Assembly: GCA_934561055.1 (NCBI GenBank)
Contig: CAKTFN010000003.1
Span: forward strand, 62,001-126,000
Origin: an uncultured Eubacteriales bacterium
GTDB lineage: Bacteria > Bacillota > Clostridia > Oscillospirales > Acutalibacteraceae
Length of the DNA stretch: 64,000 nucleotides
Direction: 5' to 3'
Positions 61,162-64,000 of the stretch are shown one piece after another. The translations under genes and the position numbers were made by a program. Position 1 is the stretch's first letter. Each line of letters starts with the position of its first letter. The notes beneath the pieces are model-generated. The model did not search any database, was not told the DNA's origin, and worked only from the letters and a program-made list of their open reading frames with translations.

Positions 61162-61190
61162 ATAATAACATTATCCAAAAGAAAAATCAA
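61162..61190 (-). promoter_or_regulatory. Promoter of the DUF4474 gene
   Basis: TTGATT (61185-61190), 17 bp, TATTAT (61162-61167) on the minus strand. Confidence 0.65.
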
Positions 61191-61253
61191 GCTTTTTTCA
61201 CATTTTTAATATTTGCTTAATATAATTTTCCGAATGCAAGTCCCTTTTCAACG

Positions 61254-61284
61254 AAAAAACCTTGAAGTCGCTCAGCCTTCAAGG
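61254..61284 (-). terminator. Terminator overlapping the end of tetR 2
   Basis: Minus-strand stem CCTTGAA with TTCAAGG followed by six U's. The 5' arm lies within the last codons of the gene. Confidence 0.75.
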
Positions 61285-61898
61285 TCGATTCTCGGGTCAA
61301 TAAGTACGTTGTAAATATGGCGCGAAAGATTTCTCGCCATTGTTTCGATGGTTTCCGGGAATCCTCTGATTATCCAAAGATAAATCGTTCCGGTAAAACC
61401 GCCCGTAACAAAAGTGTATGCGTTTTTGATCCACTCCACCCTCTGCTTTGAATGGGTCGGAAAACCTATGGGAACAATCTTGTCAAAAACCATCTGACCG
61501 ATTTCAAGGTGAATTTTGTTTTCGGTGTCCGGATTATAAATGATTTTTGAAATTTCAATGTTTTCAACAATCGTTTCAAGGAGCTTCATCATGAAGGAAT
61601 AAACGTCTTCGACGTTAATCTTCCTCCCGCATTTCATCATCTGCTTGAGCTTTTCCCTCGCCTGCTCCGCAATGAGAACGATCTTGTCATAATACTCCTG
61701 CATGATTTTGTTATGAAGGTCATAAATGTCCTCGTAATAAGAATAAAAGGTGCAACGATTGACGTCGGCCATTTCGCAAATTTCCTTGACGCTGATTTTG
61801 CTCAGCGGCTTGTTGTCAAGAAGCTCGACAAAACTCTCTTTGATTACCCGTTTGCTGTATACGGCACGCCTGTTCTCTCTTTTTTCCTTCTCGGCCAT
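61272..61898 (-). CDS. TetR family regulator (vor operon neighbour)
   Basis: A 208-residue regulator. The helix-turn-helix ISVKEICEMADVNRCTFYSYY is canonical. The C-terminal domain ends with FVTGGFTGTIYLWIIRGFPE. It is divergent from the 2-oxoacid oxidoreductase operon, with overlapping promoters, so repression of one or both units is likely. ATG at 61898 follows CGGAGG; the longer in-frame start would begin inside the promoter. Confidence 0.85.
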   Translation of the reverse strand: MAEKEKRENRRAVYSKRVIKESFVELLDNKPLSKISVKEICEMADVNRCTFYSYYEDIYDLHNKIMQEYYDKIVLIAEQAREKLKQMMKCGRKINVEDVYSFMMKLLETIVENIEISKIIYNPDTENKIHLEIGQMVFDKIVPIGFPTHSKQRVEWIKNAYTFVTGGFTGTIYLWIIRGFPETIETMARNLSRHIYNVLIDPRIDLEG

Positions 61899-61924
61899 AA
61901 TCCACCTCCGAAATACGTTGTAAA

Positions 61925-61939
61925 TGTTACAATTGTTTC
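61925..61939 (-). promoter_or_regulatory. Candidate TetR operator, site 2
   Basis: GAAACAATTGTAACA on the minus strand, in the leader of tetR 2; near copy of site 1 at 59367. Confidence 0.5.
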
Positions 61940-61950
61940 TCCTGTGTATG

Positions 61951-61980
61951 TTGACTTTTAAACACCGTGTATAGTATAAT
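61951..61980 (+). promoter_or_regulatory. Promoter of the vor operon
   Basis: TTGACT (61951-61956), 18 bp, TATAAT (61975-61980). Its -10 box overlaps the -10 box of the divergent tetR 2 promoter. Confidence 0.7.
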
Positions 61981-62001
61981 AAATAAACAGACAAATGTCA
62001 A
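61973..62001 (-). promoter_or_regulatory. Promoter of tetR 2
   Basis: TTGACA (61996-62001), 17 bp, TATACT (61973-61978) on the minus strand. It shares the AGTATAAT segment with the vor promoter. Confidence 0.75.
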
Positions 62002-62067
62002 GAACTCAAATGCAAACTTGACTTCAGTTGAAACGATTATTTTTTTATGAAAGGCAGGCGTCATTCG

Positions 62068-62274
62068 ATGATCGACCTCAATGTGATACTTTGCAAAGGC
62101 TGCTCTTTCTGCATAAAGTTTTGCCCGAAGGGTATTCTCGAACTCGGAAAAGAGCGCAGCAGGCTTGGCTTTTTTTATCCGCATTTGACCGAAAGCGAGA
62201 AATGCATTTCATGCGGAATTTGCGCAACGGTTTGCCCCGAAGGCGCAATCGAAATTAAAAAGGAGGCGGAGTAA
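62068..62274 (+). CDS. 2x[4Fe-4S] ferredoxin subunit of a 2-oxoacid oxidoreductase
   Basis: A 68-residue electron-transfer subunit with two ferredoxin motifs, CKGCSFCIKFCP and CISCGICATVCP, each giving a [4Fe-4S] cluster. In Vor/Kor-type complexes this delta-like subunit moves electrons from the thiamine diphosphate site to ferredoxin. ATG at 62068 is placed after AAAGGCAGG; an ATG at 62047 lacks a site. The stop TAA overlaps the ATG of the next gene by one base. Confidence 0.88.
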   Translation: MIDLNVILCKGCSFCIKFCPKGILELGKERSRLGFFYPHLTESEKCISCGICATVCPEGAIEIKKEAE

Positions 62275-63347
62275 TGTCAAAAGTTTTTATGAAAGGCAAT
62301 GAAGCCATTGCCGAAGCCGCAGTCAGAGGCGGCTGCCGCTTTTTTGCGGGTTATCCGATTACTCCGCAGAACGAAATTCCCGAATATCTTTCAAGAAGGC
62401 TCCCCGAAGTCGGCGGCGTTTTTGTTCAGGGCGAAAGCGAGGTAGCTTCGGTAAACATGGTTTACGGTGCGGCTTCCTCCGGCTGCCGTGCAATGACGAG
62501 TTCCTCCGGACCGGGCATCAGCCTTAAAAGCGAAGGTATTTCCTATCTTGCAAGCACAAAGCTCCCCGCCGTAATCGTCAATATCAGCAGAGGCGGCCCC
62601 GGACTCGGTTCGATTCAGCCGGCTCAGATGGATTATCTTCAGGCAACAAAGGCGATGGGTCACGGCGGCTTCAGAGTCATGGTTTTTGCTCCGGCAACCC
62701 TCCAAGAAGCGGTTGATTTGACATACAACGCCTGGGAATACGCAGAGCGTGACCGCAACCCGGTTCTCATTCTCATGGACGGCTGTCTCGGTGCAATCAT
62801 GGAGCTTGTCGAACTTCCGGAATTCAAGGAAACCCACCGTGAAGGAACGAAGAACTGGTCGCTGATGAGAACCGACGGAGAAAAAAGAGATCCCCGCCTT
62901 CTCACCCCGTATCTTCCGGAATTCCTTCTTGAGCAGGACAACATCGCAAGAGGAAAAATATACAAAAGCTGGGAAGAAAATGACGTTAAGGTTGAAGAAT
63001 TCATGCTTGACGACGCAGAGTACGTCATTGTTGCTTACGGAATTTCAGCCCGCGTTTCAAAGGAAGCGATTCTTCGCCTTCGTGAAGAGGGTTACAAGGT
63101 CGGCATGATTCGTCCGATAACTCTCTATCCCTTCCCGAAAAAGAGCCTTCAAAGCCTCGATTACAGCCGTGTTAAAGGCATCATCGACATTGAGCTTGCA
63201 ATCCCCGCTCAGATGCGTGACGACATTGCACTCGAGGTCAAAGACAGAGCACCGATTTTCACCTACGGACGTTCGGGCGGTATTCTTCTTGATGACGAAA
63301 GTACTTATGAAGCAATCAAAAAAATCGTTACGGGAGGTGCAAAATAA
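62274..63347 (+). CDS. vorB: 2-oxoacid:ferredoxin oxidoreductase alpha subunit (VorB-like)
   Basis: A 357-residue subunit of the pyruvate:ferredoxin oxidoreductase superfamily. Features: GNEAIAEAAVRGGCRFFAGYPITPQNE at the N-terminus, VQGESEVASVNMVYGAA, TSSSGPGISLKSEGI and a C-terminal domain with RPITLYPFP. This pattern matches the branched-chain VorB (3-methyl-2-oxobutanoate dehydrogenase) or the closely related KorA; the two are hard to separate by eye. It makes acyl-CoA and reduced ferredoxin from a 2-oxoacid. Coupled to the genes on both sides by one-base overlaps. Confidence 0.88.
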   Translation: MSKVFMKGNEAIAEAAVRGGCRFFAGYPITPQNEIPEYLSRRLPEVGGVFVQGESEVASVNMVYGAASSGCRAMTSSSGPGISLKSEGISYLASTKLPAVIVNISRGGPGLGSIQPAQMDYLQATKAMGHGGFRVMVFAPATLQEAVDLTYNAWEYAERDRNPVLILMDGCLGAIMELVELPEFKETHREGTKNWSLMRTDGEKRDPRLLTPYLPEFLLEQDNIARGKIYKSWEENDVKVEEFMLDDAEYVIVAYGISARVSKEAILRLREEGYKVGMIRPITLYPFPKKSLQSLDYSRVKGIIDIELAIPAQMRDDIALEVKDRAPIFTYGRSGGILLDDESTYEAIKKIVTGGAK

Positions 63348-64000
63348 TGGAATACAAAAGACCTTCATGCCTCAAGGGTACGCCGAGCGGCTTCTGCCCC
63401 GGCTGTATGCATTCGCTCGCAACGAAAATCATCGCAGAAGTTGTTGACGAACTCGGTCAGCAGGAAAACTGCGTTCACGTTGTTCCCGTCGGTTGCTCAA
63501 CGCTCAATATGCTTTACTGGAACGGCGACATGGTCGGAGCCGCTCACGGACGTGCTCCCGCAGTTGCAACGGGATTCAAACGAACAAATCCCGACCGCCT
63601 TGTTTTTGCCTATCAGGGTGACGGCGACCTTGCCGCAATCGGCCTTGCCGAAATCATGGGTGCGGCGAACAGAGGCGAAAACTTCACCGTTATTTTTGCA
63701 AACAACCAAACCTACGGAATGACCGGCGGCCAGATGGCACCGACAACGCTCATCGGCCAGAAAACAACAACCACTCCCTACGGCCGCGACCCGAAGGAAA
63801 CGGGCTATCCGATGAAGATGTGCGAAATTATTTCAACGCTTGAAGCTCCGGTTTTCGTTGCAAGATATGCGCTCAACTCCCCGAAGGGTATCATGGACGC
63901 AAAAAAAGGAATCAAAAAGGCCTTTGAGCTTCAGCTTTCCGGAAAAGGGTTCACCTTCATTGAGCTTCTCATGAACTGCCCGACGAACTGGGGCATGACT
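63347..64000 (+). CDS. 2-oxoacid:ferredoxin oxidoreductase beta subunit (cut by window edge)
   Basis: The first 218 codons of the thiamine diphosphate-binding subunit. The N-terminus has FCPGCMHS, then VPVGCSTLN, and the TPP motif spans YQGDGDLAAIGLAE to NNQTYGMTGGQ. No stop occurs before the edge; a full subunit is usually 245-290 residues. Its ATG shares a base with the vorB stop codon. A gamma subunit gene is expected just outside the window. Confidence 0.9.
   Translation, partial: MEYKRPSCLKGTPSGFCPGCMHSLATKIIAEVVDELGQQENCVHVVPVGCSTLNMLYWNGDMVGAAHGRAPAVATGFKRTNPDRLVFAYQGDGDLAAIGLAEIMGAANRGENFTVIFANNQTYGMTGGQMAPTTLIGQKTTTTPYGRDPKETGYPMKMCEIISTLEAPVFVARYALNSPKGIMDAKKGIKKAFELQLSGKGFTFIELLMNCPTNWGMT

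Noticed and set aside
1..64000. Search for a phage defence island, toxin-antitoxin pair or biosynthetic cluster
   Set aside because: No restriction, CRISPR, abortive-infection, NRPS/PKS or RiPP-maturation genes were recognised on either strand.

Overview
The window looks like a chromosomal stretch from an anaerobic, low-to-moderate GC member of the Clostridia, most like an uncultured gut Oscillospiraceae/Ruminococcaceae-type organism. Three things support this. The rimP-nusA-rnpM(ylxR)-ylxQ-infB-rbfA-nrnA-truB-ribF order is the classic Firmicutes arrangement. There are anaerobe markers: an [FeFe] hydrogenase, an FprA flavodiiron protein, rubrerythrin and a ferredoxin-linked 2-oxoacid oxidoreductase. 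Promoters are clear sigma-A type, with 16-18 bp spacers. TTG and GTG starts are common. I saw no rRNA, tRNA, CRISPR array, prophage or transposase.

Layout. 1-1378: MATE exporter cut by the left edge. 1695-5239: NuoF/GltD-like flavoprotein plus [FeFe] hydrogenase. 5295-15825 (minus): the long translation/riboflavin operon, with its promoter and a candidate rimP leader. 16178-21627: ATP-grasp gene and two secreted proteins (PPC-repeat adhesin-like; alpha/beta hydrolase). 21880-27409 (minus): GlpA-like/GlpB-like/DUF1667/MFS operon and a pyridoxal kinase. 27564-33967: second secreted hydrolase, then zapA-U32 peptidase-dCMP deaminase-secreted PHP protein. 34044-36090: divergent flavodiiron protein and thioredoxin-like lipoprotein sharing a palindrome. 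36250-39914 (minus): hydrolase-murF-ddl cell-wall operon, with a Gly/Ala/Lys insert in Ddl. 40150-43324: rubrerythrin, a DivIVA-like protein, a signal-peptidase-like membrane protein and an unannotated 34-residue amphipathic peptide. 43456-47941 (minus): a GH20-like protein with altered catalytic motifs, then GPH transporter/HEYGH membrane protein/TetR. 48179-53500: GDPD, GNAT, DegV and iron alcohol dehydrogenase genes. 53554-54642: gene-poor region with a nearly identical 126-bp duplicated repeat. 54643-57471: nitroreductase/MGMT-like and PadR/membrane protein operons. 57527-64000: acyl-CoA synthetase, two TetR regulators with a shared palindromic site, a DUF4474 protein and a vor-type 2-oxoacid oxidoreductase operon cut by the right edge.

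How the genes fit together. The metabolic genes describe redox-balanced fermentation: hydrogenase, ferredoxin-dependent oxidoreductase, alcohol dehydrogenase and glycerol-3-phosphate-type oxidation, with FprA and rubrerythrin for oxygen defence. The housekeeping core covers translation initiation and ribosome maturation, FAD/FMN synthesis, peptidoglycan precursor synthesis and divisome support. The most unusual theme is a set of secreted proteins (two paralogous hydrolases and a PHP phosphoesterase) that end in short aromatic amphipathic tails. These resemble the free 34-residue peptide. Several other proteins keep a fold but lack expected catalytic residues.
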